A stretch of DNA of 64,000 bases from Apiosordaria backusii. Its lineage: Eukaryota; Ascomycota; Sordariomycetes; Sordariales; Lasiosphaeriaceae. The notes under the pieces were generated by a model, which was not told the origin of the DNA, did not search any database, and was given only the letters and a program-made list of their open reading frames with translations. Location of the stretch: positions 124,001-188,000 of the forward strand of contig JAUKTV010000005.1 of assembly GCA_030549205.1 (NCBI GenBank), given 5' to 3'. Positions within the stretch are counted from its first letter, which is position 1. Each line of letters starts with the position of its first letter. Made by a program: the position numbers and the translations under genes. Below, one piece after another: positions 47,289 to 60,014 of the stretch.

Positions 47289-48230
47289 ATGGGTGTATAT
47301 TTGGGGTAGGGGAGCATGATTCACACGGGGCGGAGTTGTTACCGGCATGCCAGGCCTTGGTTTTTCTTTATGTATTTTTTACAGTGTTATCCATCATTGG
47401 TCTGGTTTTGATATCCAGGAAGGTTTATAAAATGAAAAGCAGGTGTTTTATGGTTTTGGAACATCTTTGTTCAATGGCAATTTCATGAGAAGTGTTATGA
47501 GGCCGTCAACCGCGCTTCCCAGTTGCCAGCCAACCGCCAACCAAAGATAATTACAGTCTGACTGACCTCCCACCAACCATCCTTCTTTTCGCAGCCAAGA
47601 AAAAAGAAAGACAGAAACAGGAGCAAACATTCCTAGCCTCTTCCCCTTTCCCATTTTTCTGCGAGGACTTGGTTTCCCAAACAAGCATGATCCTGGGAGG
47701 GATGTCACCCCAAACCGGACAACTGGCAAAGAACAAGCCTAACTGCTTCTATCCGATGTGCATGGTGCATTGCATTTGCATACAGAAGCAGCAAGCACTA
47801 ATGTAGCTTAACAAGCAGAGAACAAGAGATCGGCGTCGTTACGCCAATCTCATGACTTTCCTATCACGTCTAAGAGAAAAAAAGGCAACAAGAAAAAGAA
47901 CTAGTATTGCGCACTGTATGTGTTAGTGTAGACCGGTGAGGGGACCGATGAGAAAGGTGGGGGGATCGAGCCAATTAGGGTTGGAGGGGAGATATGAGAA
48001 GGGGGAGGGGAGAGACATTCTATGCAGTATGTAGTAATAAGGGGGATGTAATGTATGGTTTCTTCTTTTTTGGGATGAGGGTTGGGTTGATTCACACAAA
48101 GGTGGAAGTTTCTACCGCAGGTGGGTGAAGTTTGCTTTTTGCTGATGTTGTGATTACACAGTAGGTACCTTAGGTAGGTGCGAGGAGAGAGGACTCGGAC
48201 GGACGCTGAGAAGAATGAATCCAAGACATA

Positions 48231-48263
48231 TTTTTTTTTTTTGGGGGGGGGGGGGTGGGGGGG
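48231..48263. repeat. T12-G13-T-G7 homopolymer block
   Basis: A run of 12 T, 13 G, one T and 7 G in non-coding sequence. Given the apparent homopolymer errors elsewhere, its length is unreliable. Confidence 0.8.
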
Positions 48264-48469
48264 TTGTTCTAGAGGAGGCTGTACATAGATGTAGGTAGCA
48301 CGCCACTTTGAGACAAAATACTGTACCTACACGGTTGTTGCGGTAAGAACTGAGTGGAGGTGTGTTTAAGACAGACAGAGAGGGAGGTTGCCGGACCGGG
48401 GCGGGGCGGGGTCGGTTGAGGTTGCCGAAGCGGACGGGTTACTGCATCTGTTTTTTTGCTTACAGGTCG

Positions 48470-48640
48470 CTCTACACACACCCTCTGTCTCTTCGTCTCG
48501 CGGTCAGACTGTCTCACATCGCGGTTTCACACACCCACCCACTCTCACTTGTTTGTTTCTCACTCACCACTATACCTCTCTCACACTCACTCACTTACTC
48601 ACTCATCTTTCTCTCAGGCTCTCACCTGCATTCTCTTACA
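48470..48640. repeat. CTCA/CACA microsatellite-like tract
   Basis: Imperfect CTCACTCA, CTCTCACA and CACACACC units in the 3' region of the velvet gene. Confidence 0.65.
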
Positions 48641-49423
48641 CCCATTTACCAATGACAAACATCATAGCGAACACTTAGTTTAATTCATATCAATTGGTAT
48701 CTCTCTCTCAAATCGCTAAAATGCAAAAACACACACCCAACAACATCGCCCTCTCCCCGTCCAATCACTCCGCCAACTTGTGAAAACCTAAAAGACATGC
48801 ACGCACAGCTATTTTCTTTCAGGAAAAAGTCCACCCACCCAATATATGCTCACTTGAAACTCCTCGTCGCGCCCAGCCTCATATTTAGATCTCAAGGAAA
48901 GTACCAAGAATGTCATAAAGATCTAATAGGTGATAACAAAAAACAGTAAGCCAAAAACCAAGACCGAACCCGGAGGAGACTCTCGTTTTTCCGTACTCCA
49001 GTCCGTTGTTTCTTGTTCCAGTCCCATATAATATACCCATACCCAGTTTTCCAGGTTTTCCCGTTTACTTTTTGTCCCTTAGTCATTCCAGTCATAATTG
49101 TTGCTATTCATGCCCATCCAACCCGAAGTAAAAAGATTATAGGTAAAATAGAAAAACATCATGGGGTATCCGCTCGCTTGCTGAAAAGCATCTGAACTTT
49201 TGTGTAGTAGGTAGTCCAGTTATGTTGCTGTTGTTGCTGTGATTGTTGAAGTGTGCCTAGCATTTCAAATGCCTCCTGCCACTTCACGCCGTCATTGTCA
49301 TTGTCGTTCTTTCTCAAGACTCTTCTTCCACAAAGGGGTCGTCTCATCATCATCCCCCTCATCATTTGCCCCCCAAAAAGGCAAACAACAAACCAGCCCC
49401 CTCAACACCCCCATCCCCGCTAG

Positions 49424-50972
49424 TCACGCACTCCTCCTCTTCACCCTCTTCCTCGCCCTCTTTTCCTCCCCTTCACTATCTCCCTCCTCTTCTTCAATAT
49501 CTTCTTCCACCCTCCTACTGCCCGTACTCCCGGGCGTCTCCCGTTTCTCATTCCCCTTCTTGATGCTAATCAAACACCCCTGCTCCTTCAACCGCCTCGT
49601 CAACCTTGTACTAGCCTTCATCCCAGGAAAGTCCTTTGCATTAAACACCATAAAACACTCACTCATCGCCGTCGCCACAATCTTGCTCCTATCCCCATGC
49701 ACATCCTCGTCGGGTCCAGCACCACAAGGGCAAATTTCAGTCTGAAACTGCCTGGTGTTCTGCAGGACAAATCGGGAAAGCAGAAGAAACAGCCCTCTTC
49801 GCCGTTTTCGTCCTGGCCTACAAAGGGGGAGGCGACCAAGGTCCCCATGAGACGGCGTTGCTGACGAAAATCCTCTGGCATGGCCGACATGTCGCGCTCG
49901 CCTTTTTCGTCGTAAATGGAGCAGTGCACCACGGAGAATTGGTGTCGTAAACGACGAGAAAGTTCGTCTGGGGATAAAGAAGGGTCGTGGATGGTGAGCT
50001 GGACGATGGGGGCGGGTCGATGACGCGGCGGTCGCGCTCGCCAAAGCCGCAGGAGCGGGCGGCGTAGGGTTGCTGCCGGACCGAGATGCGGTATTCCGAG
50101 TTGGGGGAAATGGAGGACGAGGGAGAGGGTGGGGGGTAGGAGGGGCGGGAGGGAGTGATGGCGGCGGAACCGTTCATAGTATTGGCTGGGTGAGAAGTAG
50201 ACGGAGTGGTGGCAGAGGTGGCGCTGTCAGAGCTGAGGAGGTTGGAGATGCTCATGGATTTGGTGTCTTGTCTTGGGGAAGCGCTGGCTTGACTGCTGCT
50301 CGGTGGGCTTCGAGGAAGGTGTGGTGATGGGGCAGGGTGGCCGTTCATGTATCCTGGGGCTGCTGGGTACGAGCCAGGAGATGGGCCCCCCATTAATACT
50401 GGTGGAAGGGTTCCATCGTGATGAAGTGAGTCCCCCCTCGAGCGTGGGGACTGATGGGGATACTGTCGTGGGAGCCCTTGCCCGTGGTGGTCTCGGAAGC
50501 TGTTCATTTGCCTCATACGCATCTCATGAGCCACCTCGTCAGATGACCGATCACTGGCTGTTGATGATAGGGTGGGAGAGCGGCGGATGTCAACTGCCCG
50601 CCTCGACATGGCGTGGGGGTCGTTGCTTGGGCCGGGAAACTGAGGAGGTGTCTGTCCGACTGGCGAGGGGGTTGCGTAGTCTGAGTAGTAGCCTGGTTTC
50701 CCTCCCGGGTAGGAGACCTCTCGACCATTTGGCATTGCAGGAGGGTGGCTTGCTCCTGCAGCCGATATCATGGTGGCCATGGAGGGCAGCCGTGGCGGCT
50801 GGGTGAGCTGAGAGGACGGCGGTGGGGGGAACGATGAGTTCTCTGTAGCGTAATGCCCATGTCGGGGGGCATATCCCTCGTGGTAGTTGTGATGTGGTCG
50901 AGACATGCTGTCGACGTCCAACAAGGGATGACGGCCAAAGTCGTGCGGTGCAAAGTCGACCACTGCAGACAT
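49424..50972 (-). CDS. velvet-domain regulator, VelC/VosA class (two homopolymer frame breaks)
   Basis: Apparently a single exon; about 516 aa once two breaks are allowed for. An N-terminal 290 residues rich in Pro/Ser/His are followed by a velvet domain: SEYRISVRQQP, RSCGFGERDRRVIDPPP, IVQLTIHDPSL, MGTLVASPFVG, GCFFCFPDLSCRTPG, FRLKFALVVLDP, AKDFPGMKAST and QGCLISIKKGN. The basic tail ends KRARKRVKRRSA. The fold is NF-kappaB-like and binds DNA as homo- or heterodimers; velvet proteins link light response, development and secondary metabolism. The long N-terminus favours VelC over VosA (an inference). Frame breaks lie at the G run 50008-50012 (between PPP and IVQL) and the C run 49693-49696 (between RMCMG and DRSKIVATAM). 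One added base at each restores the domain. Uncorrected, the protein would be truncated inside it. Confidence 0.88.
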
Positions 50973-53900
50973 TGGGGGAGGCGGATCACAAATAAACGAA
51001 TAGAAGAGAGGATTCGAGCCTTTGATCACTCGGTCAGTCTCATGTCTTGGAACCGGTCAAGGGGCTGATCTGCAAAGGTGGGCTGCCGTACACTTAAAAG
51101 AGCCACTCGCTGCCGGGCGAGAGCAGCCACATATACGAATCCGGGTAGCCGGGTTGAAGGGTCGGAAGTGAGGCCTTGTCTCAGTGGGGAGAAACAATGG
51201 TCGGTCACTAGTCGAAATCGAGAGCCAACAGTGTGCGAGTTGTTGCTTTGATGTGACAAGGATGAGGGCCCGGGATCTGGGATCTTGGGATCTTGATGCT
51301 GTCTCTGGTGTTTAGCGGTGATGCTCGCCGAGGAGCAGGAGTCGTGCAGCTGCAGAAGCCACAAATGAAGCCAAAGCCAGCTGTGGTTGGACCAACTCTC
51401 TGTGGCCAGCCGAGGGCACGCGTGGGTATCGAGGGTTGACGTTGTCTTGTATCACAGCGCCACTGGCCCGGAAACCATCGAGTTCACACCGTGGAACACT
51501 GCGTGATGTATTTAGAGGCGGGCAGGTGGTAGGGATGTGCTGGCCAAGCTCGGGAGCAGCAACACAAGACTGGTGCGTAGTTTTCCGAGTCGGAATTGAG
51601 CGGAGGAAAGCCGGAAGTTCGAGTCTTGAGAGCTGCAGGGTCACCTGCTTTTATCGTCTGTGTGAAGCTGCCGTGACCGCTTGATATTGCTGCATCAACA
51701 GCCCTGCTGTACAAGCTCAGGACTCGGCTCTTGACAGGCGGGTCTGGTACCACGTCCCGGCTCGATCTGGGACAGAGGGTAACAGGAGGGGTAGCAGGCA
51801 GTCGGGATATTTCAGAGCAATATGGTAAAGCCGGGCTGGTGGGCCATGGTGTGAGATTGAGGGGCCAACGGCAATATCGAGTAGGGATATATATTGGCCT
51901 CTTGTTGCCCGCCGAGGTGGAAGAGCTTGCAAGAGCACTTAAGTAACAGAGGCGCCGGCGACCTGAGCGTCCGTGAGTGGACGGAAGAGGTGATGCTGCA
52001 GATTGCCCGACAGGGATCGCAGGGGCTGATCGCGACAATCCAGCAGGCGGGTTAACGGGACCACCCAGTCCAAGAGCGCGCAGGGCCAAGCAGGTGGAAT
52101 GTACATACGTACATACCTACATGGGATGGTGTGCCGTGGCGTTGAACCCTTGATTAGGGTGGTGTATGCCTATCAAGGGCAATAATGAAGTGTGGGTTGT
52201 GTTTGGAATCCGGCTTAGAAGCCATAGAAGGCAGGGGGGTGAAGTATGTACCAGGAGCGGGCTAAAGTCCGCAGAGACGGGACAAATACTGCATGCTGTC
52301 TCGCCGTCGAAGCCCACACACAGCCTGATCAGCACAGTAAGGTACGGAATACGTACGAGAGTCGAGTCAGAAACCGGCAAGGCGGCTGCTTTTCGATGCC
52401 TCACACACAACAGGCCGAAACCAACGCCGACATGGCCTGCCGTTGCACAGTGTGCCTTGCTGTGTGCGGGTGGAGAGGGGCCTGCTCCATGGACGGCGAT
52501 GCTTCCAGGGCGGGGACCTTGGGACCTGAGATGTGAGACTTTTGCTGCTGCTCACAAACTGCCACCGCCGCCCAGCTGGGTACAATAGCCCGCTGGCAGC
52601 AGCATGGACAGTGCGGTCTGTACGCCGAGGAGACGACGGGAACAAGCCATCCCGCTGGCAAGCCGACCACCGGCTGAAGTCGACGAGATGGAGTGAAACC
52701 GAATTCCTGGACCCGTCGTTCTTATCGTCTCGTCATGGCCCGGCTGCTCTCAAACAGTCCCGGGATTTTCCCACAGGTTTGACGTCTTCAATAGCGAGCC
52801 GAAATGTTCCACGGCAGTAAGAGACGAAAAGACGACGAGGCAGCGACGCGGAGAGCTGGACCGCTATCGCTCTCTGGTGAGGTGTAACTGGGCGGAAGAG
52901 GGGTTCCTGTTCTGACCCCTCAGAAGCCATTGCATTGATTGTCCGGGGACTGAACATCGTGGGATTAGTCGACAGAGCATGGATCATTTGCAAGTGAGGT
53001 GGGATGCCAGCGGATGTGGATAGAGGTGCATTCACTTCAGTGGAGTGCTGGCGCTAGCCAGGGTTAGGACCGCTAACAAGGCCATAGCGCGTCGGGCCAT
53101 CAATCCCCGGCTCCGGCAGTCACAGCCCGGCTCCACTGCTCCTTTCAGCAACAGCTGGAGAGCAACTCAACACTGGCCATCGACAAGAACACAGCACGCT
53201 CAGGAAGCACCCCGGACAAAATAGCCGTGCCGCTGCTCTCCAACTCTGCGGCATCCTCCTCCTTCTCCTCGTTCCTCCACACGAACCGGGGTGATCCAGA
53301 CGCTGGGGTCTTTTCTCGGTTCCGTCAATATTAGCTTTTTAAGTTGTATTAACAGAACCATCTGCTCCCCGTCACAGAATAAATTACCAGCCACAAGTGT
53401 CACACGAAACATCTGCCGGCTTTATTCTGCAGATGAAGTTGTTCACGGCTTCCCGGCGGTTCCAGTGACCCGGCAGACTCTTCTCTGAATCTTGCCAGCA
53501 AAAACAAAAGACCGGTCCAGCCAGCGGTGTGGCTCTCGCTCGACATCGCCTAGTGTACTGTTGCTCGGCAAGCCACACGACGCCATCTGCGGCCAAACAC
53601 TGCATCTCTATGGCCAATTTCATGATGTGGCCTCCTTCGATGCCTCATCTTGCAGCAGATTTCTGATCTCGAGTCTGAGTGGCCCACGCAAACACCAAGA
53701 GTGGTGTTTGTTTCTGACGATCGTGGGTCATGGATGTGACGGATGCCAATTCGTCTTCCATTGGCTGCAACGCCGCCCCTTTTCTCTTTGCGACCTGCCT
53801 CTCTTGCTGAAGATGGGCCAGCCATCTACATTTCCGGAAACAATGTCTTTCGGTTACCCTACAATTCTTTGTTGGCCGACGGGGAACTTCCATGCCATGC

Positions 53901-56900
53901 CAGCAACCCACCGCCTGTTACCCCCGTACATGCTGTCTATCACTCGCCCGTCATAGCAGCACATCAAGGCGGATCAAAAATAGCAGGGAGAGCCTTGCCG
54001 CGGACCGGGCGGTTGCAGCGCTTCGCAGCGAGTGACTGGACGACGGCCTGAACTCAAAAAAGTGTTCCGCTCGACAATAGTTGCCTCGCTAGGAGCCCGC
54101 GAGCCAGAAAAACCTCGCCATATCACCGCATCTCGGACGGTACGGAGTACGCAAAAAACTCAGCAAAAACGTAACTGGCTGTTAGGAATGGCGTTCAAGG
54201 CTCCTGACAAGGTTCGCCAGCACCCGTGGTTGGCGAGATGCGACCCTGATTCCCGGTTTCTCTCTTGTGCCCCACGATGGGGCCCCTGGGGTCGTGAACC
54301 ATGCCGGAGGATGAATGCCGCTTAAAATGCTTGTGGCTAATCAGCGACTTGGCTGACCACGGCATTCGTTGGACGATCATCAGCACCAAGCAATACCGGT
54401 AGCTATCAGGGCACTCATGGCAGCCATTCGAATTACTTTTTCCCTCCCCAATTCAACCGAGAGTCGACCAGTGTATGGTGATTTAAGAGTAGTCTTGTCT
54501 GGTTGATGGTGCCGATACGGTCTTTACTTTTCGGTGCCGAAACATGAAGTTGACTGTGCCGTCCATGGGAGCCAGACGGGAAGTGCTCAAACAAAAGAGG
54601 CCATCGGCTGTCGGAGCGAGGAGGAACACGATTCGGCTATTCCTTTTTCGGGAAAGGGGGGTTACTTGTGTGGGGCATTGATCGTCCCGTCCCTGGACGT
54701 CGGCAAGCGGCGCGAAGATTGGCTTCCCAGGGCACTGTTCATCATCGCTTCATCCACAGAATCTTGGCACTTAGGCTTACACAACGACCTCGCGACTCTG
54801 ATGGTGACACAGGTCTAGTGTAAATGTCATTTTGACGACTCCTGTCACTCAGCAAGACTATACAGGACGAGCTGGTAACCTTCCTCTTCAGGTTTCTTTC
54901 CATCCCGCCGCCTCACCTTTTTGGTCGTCACCAGTCAATGCGGCATGTTCCACCAGCCACTAGCACTGACAGTTCACGTTGATTGTTTTGTTGTACCAAA
55001 CTTTGGACTGCTACTATTCTCCGCTACTTCAGCCACGGATGCACTTTCGTTTCATCAGGACAGAAGCCGCCAACTACACGCAGCCCATCAACCCGTCTGT
55101 GTCCCCAATTTGGAATGGTTTGCTGACGACGACATGAAAAGGTCGCTGAGATGGATGACCTTTCCCAGGTTTCTATTTCCAAACCCACCAAGTCGGCGCT
55201 CGACAGTCGGCGCTTGACCAGACACATGCCGCATCCTGACAGATGCTATGCCACCCACCCACCAAGCCTTCCCGTCTCGTCGAGCACACCTTGCTGACGC
55301 ATACCCCGCGATATGGGGCTTTGTTACATCAGTATTTACATCCGGGATCAAGTATCGCCAAGGTGAACGGGAAGCCGGGGGTTTCCTTGATACTTCTTGG
55401 TGTTCTGGTTGGGTGCGGCACGGAAATAGGCGTCGCAGCTCGCTCATAATCATCTCATAAGCAACCACGGTATAGGACCGCAGGAAAGGGCACACGCTGT
55501 TCTTCTGCAGCTAAATGAATATCGCCGCCAAACCCCAATATGCGCCGAACATTAGGCCGGGCGTCTTATCACTCCTCCTGCGTCGGTCCCGAGTTCTGCC
55601 ACGGAAGCTGCAGCAAGCAAGGCTCCTCCTTTGTCACTTCATGGACCGTCTCGGACGCCACTGCACCGCCGAGCCGCTGCAAGGAGCTATTTCGTTCTCT
55701 GGTCCCGGACTCTTCTGCCGCTACTCCAGGAATATCATTCCACGGAGGACTGCCAGGTAATCCCTCTTGCTCTGGCAGGGCGTCTACGCTAGCCCGGGGC
55801 ACGAGATGGACCATCATCGTGCGAACCTATGGACGTATTCAACAGCCAGGACTAGCTCTAGCCAAGGCAAGGCTGGAAAGCCATAACCGAACCACCAAGA
55901 AATGTCCGAATGGTCAACTGACTACCTTCGATACTTTTTGGAAATGATCGAGAACATGGACAATGTCTAGTACGACTCTGGTTCGCAGCTTGATCCGGCT
56001 AAAGAAGATGCAGCGCGAGAACTTCAGGTGTGATTATTGGTGGCCTATGTCATCCAGCCCAAAAACACCAAACCATTCGTCATGGAAATATGGTTCAATA
56101 TCTACAAGCCAACAGGCCAACCATGAACCACCGACTTCCAATTGCCTCGGACTCGCATTGACGCCCTGATTGCCTTACCGTATATCTGAACATGGGCGCT
56201 TGGGGCAAGGCCTCCACGCGTCAAGACGCAATACCACCCAACCTGCTCTCTCAAAGGGTTGATTTCTCTTTCCTACTGGTTGCCTCTCCTGTCTGCCTTG
56301 GACCTTCTTAGAGAAAAGAGCTCTTCTTACTCGACATCCTCTGAAGCCGGACCCTCGCCGCGCAATTTTATTTGCCGCGCGGAGAGGCCTATCGGTAGTT
56401 GCTTACGGTCAAAGGTCGCAGTTTCGGGTGAGTTTTATTCGGATGACTCCGCCGACCAAGGCAAAGAGCTGACTATGGACCTAAGGGATAATCTGTTGTC
56501 CCGTGAACGTGTGATTCTCGTCCATCCAGCCAGAGTACATCGATCTTCTGAATTGTCGCCTACAGCTACCGGTCTGGGAATCCTAAATGAGCACAATCCT
56601 CTAACACTTTTGGCAAATCATCGAGAGACAGCACTTCTCGACGGCCTCTCTAGATCGTCGTGCGGCATAGTTTAGGGCATAGGTTTTCCGTTACAGGACT
56701 TTCGGCATCCGCAAGTTATGCTGTGTACTTGGCCAAGGTGTTGTAAGCGCAGTATCCGGCTCTACTTGGAGATGTCCCTGTTCTCGACGCGACTAGTGAT
56801 TTTGTCATCCGTACCAGCCCAAAAGCTGGTGACGACAACGACGACTCGGATTCCGGGGTGGACAAACAAGAGCCGAGATGTTGTGCTGCAGACTGCAACA

Positions 56901-59900
56901 TACCCGCATGCAGAGTTGAAACTTTGAAACTGCGGCTAATTCTACCCCAAACCCCAGACCCCCAAGTTCCCCGCCCTCGTCCACCAATCCAGTGTTGGGG
57001 GTAATTAATTTGATGGGACTTCTCGAAATCTTCGAGTGAAGATCACGGAGACAGATGACGGTGTGGTATATGGTCTGCTGTCTCTGGGTGCGTTGATTGC
57101 ATGGTAACGTAGGCAATCATGGTTCGCCAATCCGTCGAAAATCATCCGGTTCAAGCGCACGTCACGCGCTGGACGGAGGGCTTTTCTTTTCATCTCTTTC
57201 TGTCCCTTCGTCTCATATATCTTTCTGATGGTCAGATGAGCAACCGCATTGCGGATGGGCTTGTCGATCACTTTTCAGATTCAGACGACATGCTCTCTCA
57301 TGGTGGATCGAAGGAGATTTTGAAGAGCGTCAAGATGACCTAATGTCGCATTCTGGCTCTTTGGAACCGGACTTTAACCAGTCGAATGGCTCTCTACATA
57401 CCTTGCTCTTTTACAAGCTCTCCAAGACGACCCAAATGACGGATCGGGCGAGCAAGGGTTCTTACACGATAGACGAGGAGACCGAATCCGGGTAAATCTG
57501 CGGTTCTCCAGGTTTTCGCCTGTTACAACTCATATACCGTCTTGCGGTTACCTTTCTTGGCTGGTACTCTAGGTTGTCTCCGCTCCCTTCGGCTCTTCAT
57601 ATCGGCGCGTGTTGGGTCTGGCCGGAGAGAGGAGAGGAGGGAGGGTACACTTAATATAAGAGTATGCGTTGTGTAATATGGGGTCCTCCAGGTTCCTGGA
57701 AAGATTCATATTGGGCGAGGAAGGAAGCTTGTGTTCACCTAAACAGGAAAAAAAGGGGGGGTGTGAGATTATGGGTGAGCCGTTGCGGGATTTCTGCTTC
57801 GAGACGAATTACTACCCACGGCGCGATCAAAACGCCGGGATGACTTACACGACTGGGACCACAAACATAACACTTAATTGTGTCTCCGAACCTCGCTCTC
57901 CTACACGGCGGGAATTAAGTTATGAGGGGGGCCCTTTCCGGTCGGTGTCTTGTCTGAGAGATGACAAGAGGCGAAGATCTGCAACGTTACCTGTTACCAG
58001 AGTCAACAACGGCTATTGTTCATTTTGCTTGCTGCCCCTGGCGGACTCTTCCGCCAAACCGCAAACCAATCGACAAACCTGGGAACGCAACAAAACGAAC
58101 GAGCAGATTTCACCTGCCCCATCACTCTCGAGTGCTTACTGGGAGCTTGGAGACTAGCTGGGATGCCGTCATACCATCAATATACGAAAAATTCACCATT
58201 CCAACTACCGGGGGCTGGCTACGGTGCCTGACTGGGTGACCAACGAACAACTTCACTAGCGTCATCACGGAAGAAGCAGGCTGAATACCATACTGCACAC
58301 ATAGTTGTGTTGCTATTGGGTGAACCGCCGGGGATCTCATGTACTTAATCTATGGTTCCATTGCTTTCATATCAACAACAAATGAGGTCAAGTGGCAAGT
58401 CAGATCTTTCTTTTTTCTCCCCCCCCTCGAGGTCGTTCGCAGCATGACTGGAGACAAACACAAGGGGGGGCCGAATTGCCTCTCCTAAGGTACCTAGAAG
58501 CTTCAGTATAGGCAAGCGCAGTTCCTTGGGCAATCACTAACAATATCTGCGTCAAGTGCTCACTAAACTACGGGGGTCAAATCCAGGAAAGTTGACCCCT
58601 AGCCATCGGTTGCCTTTTGTCTGGCTTCTAGTTTCAGGCTCACGACCCACGAAGGTTCCGGTATGCGGCCCGGGAAAACACACCATGTCTGTGGTTGTGA
58701 CGAAGATGCCCCTAACTCCAGCGTGTACGGCCGGGTTTTTCGTTCTAATGTCTCATCGACCGGTTTGACTGCTAAGCGGGGGGAACTAGATCAACTCCGG
58801 GACTTTGCTATGGATACCGTATACAACAAGCGTTGTTTACGAAGGACACCGCCACCCGGCTTTGCTAGGGAGTTTTCCCTGTGCTCGGTCACGGATTCGG
58901 GACCTGACAGAGAGATGCCCTCACTGGTTGCCAAGTGGCGTGGTTGCTTTAAACTTGCCTTAGGCGGATATTTCACGTTGTTGGGGGAAAATCCCACAAC
59001 TGGGCTTGAAGTACGGCTCGTGCTTGACTTGGTATCCGGTTTGTGGCTGAGATCCACATGGATATCTTCACACGGGGCATAACATAGCGTCGGTTGGGGG
59101 AGCGCAGCCGGGCAGCCGGGTAGTAGGTTGATGCTATACTTTCGTGCCAGGCCTGGATGTTGTGGAGTGTCACGAGTGAAGCAGACGGCATTGGGGTGGC
59201 GGATGTCTACAGTCTGGAGACGCTTCAACGGTATATCCTAATACACCTGTTCAACTTCGAACCTGGGCCGAGACCGGGTAGGAAGATCAATATAGAATCG
59301 GCCATCAGTGGCTACAGGTGCTGAATGTTGCATTATTGGATAAAGTGGGTGGATGTCATGCTATTGCTCTGGGGGCGCTCCATACCTTATCAAGCAGGAA
59401 AGAGAAAACCGCCCGGTGAAGAGAAGATGAACAAGAAAAGGTACAATGTACAGCCGCTTGAGAAAAAGTCTGCGTTGTGTGAGGTTTGCTGAGTCAGTCC
59501 TGTGTTGTGTGCTGTGTGGAGGTTTGAAGATAGGGGACGCCGGGGGCGTTAAACTTTTCTCTCTTCCCTGCGTGCTGGAGCTCCAAGAACGTGTGCAGCA
59601 GAGAAGAAATAAAGAAAAGAAAGAAACATAAGATATCTTATACTGAGAATGTCAGCATTCTTGTTGCATACTACCGTCTTACTTCGGTGGATTATTCTGG
59701 GAGTACTCATCCCCTGGACAAGACGGTCTTCAAAGCCTTAACTATGGACAGGAATTTACCGACCAACAACAACAATGATGACAACGACAAAACATGCCTT
59801 TCCAACGTATTTAAGCTCATCATTGTGACGGTGGGCGGTGTGGCAGCTACCTGCAGCCTCAACAGTGTAAAACCACAGTATCTCTATCCCAAGGCATTCT

Positions 59901-60014
59901 TGGGACTCAGGCATCCTCGTGATCAGGAAGCCAGGGACTCCCACCTTCTTTCTTTCCAAAATCTCTTCGTATTCCTGGTCTCACCAAGGTTCTAGTACAA
60001 CCAGTAACAGAGCC
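50973..60014. other. 9-kb gene-poor region
   Basis: No convincing gene was found between the divergent velvet and APH genes. Open frames are short (at most about 200 codons, for example 51484-52089 on the minus strand and 57669-58157 on the plus strand), with no domain, no consistent splice partners and composition like random sequence. Base composition is balanced rather than AT-rich, so it does not look like heavily RIP-mutated transposon relics. Part may be the regulatory region or leader of the velvet gene. A CAA-type microsatellite occurs near 59765-59790. No tRNA, rRNA or clear repeat unit was recognised. Confidence 0.45.

Larger units (their letters stand above)
47289..49423. other. 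convergent 3' region of rrp5 and the velvet gene
   Basis: 2.1 kb of non-coding sequence with a T/G homopolymer block (48231-48263), a C/T-A/C microsatellite near 48470-48640 and A-rich tracts. No RNA gene or supported frame is present. The length fits long 3' untranslated regions, but this is unproven. Confidence 0.5.

Noticed and set aside
51484..52089. 201-codon minus-strand frame upstream of the velvet gene
   Set aside because: No domain, no splice partners, low-complexity Ser/Pro/Arg composition; may be leader sequence.
57669..58157. 162-codon plus-strand frame in the gene-poor region
   Set aside because: No recognisable family; length is not unusual for random sequence of this composition.
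59250..59275. tRNA-like T-arm motif (CTTCGAACCTGG)
   Set aside because: The complement does not match the B-box GGTTCGANTCC and no matching acceptor stem, D arm or A-box could be drawn.
50973..60014. RIP-degraded transposon explanation for the gene-poor stretch
   Set aside because: The sequence is not AT-rich and shows no obvious excess of TpA or repeated units by eye; a calculated RIP index would be needed to revisit this.
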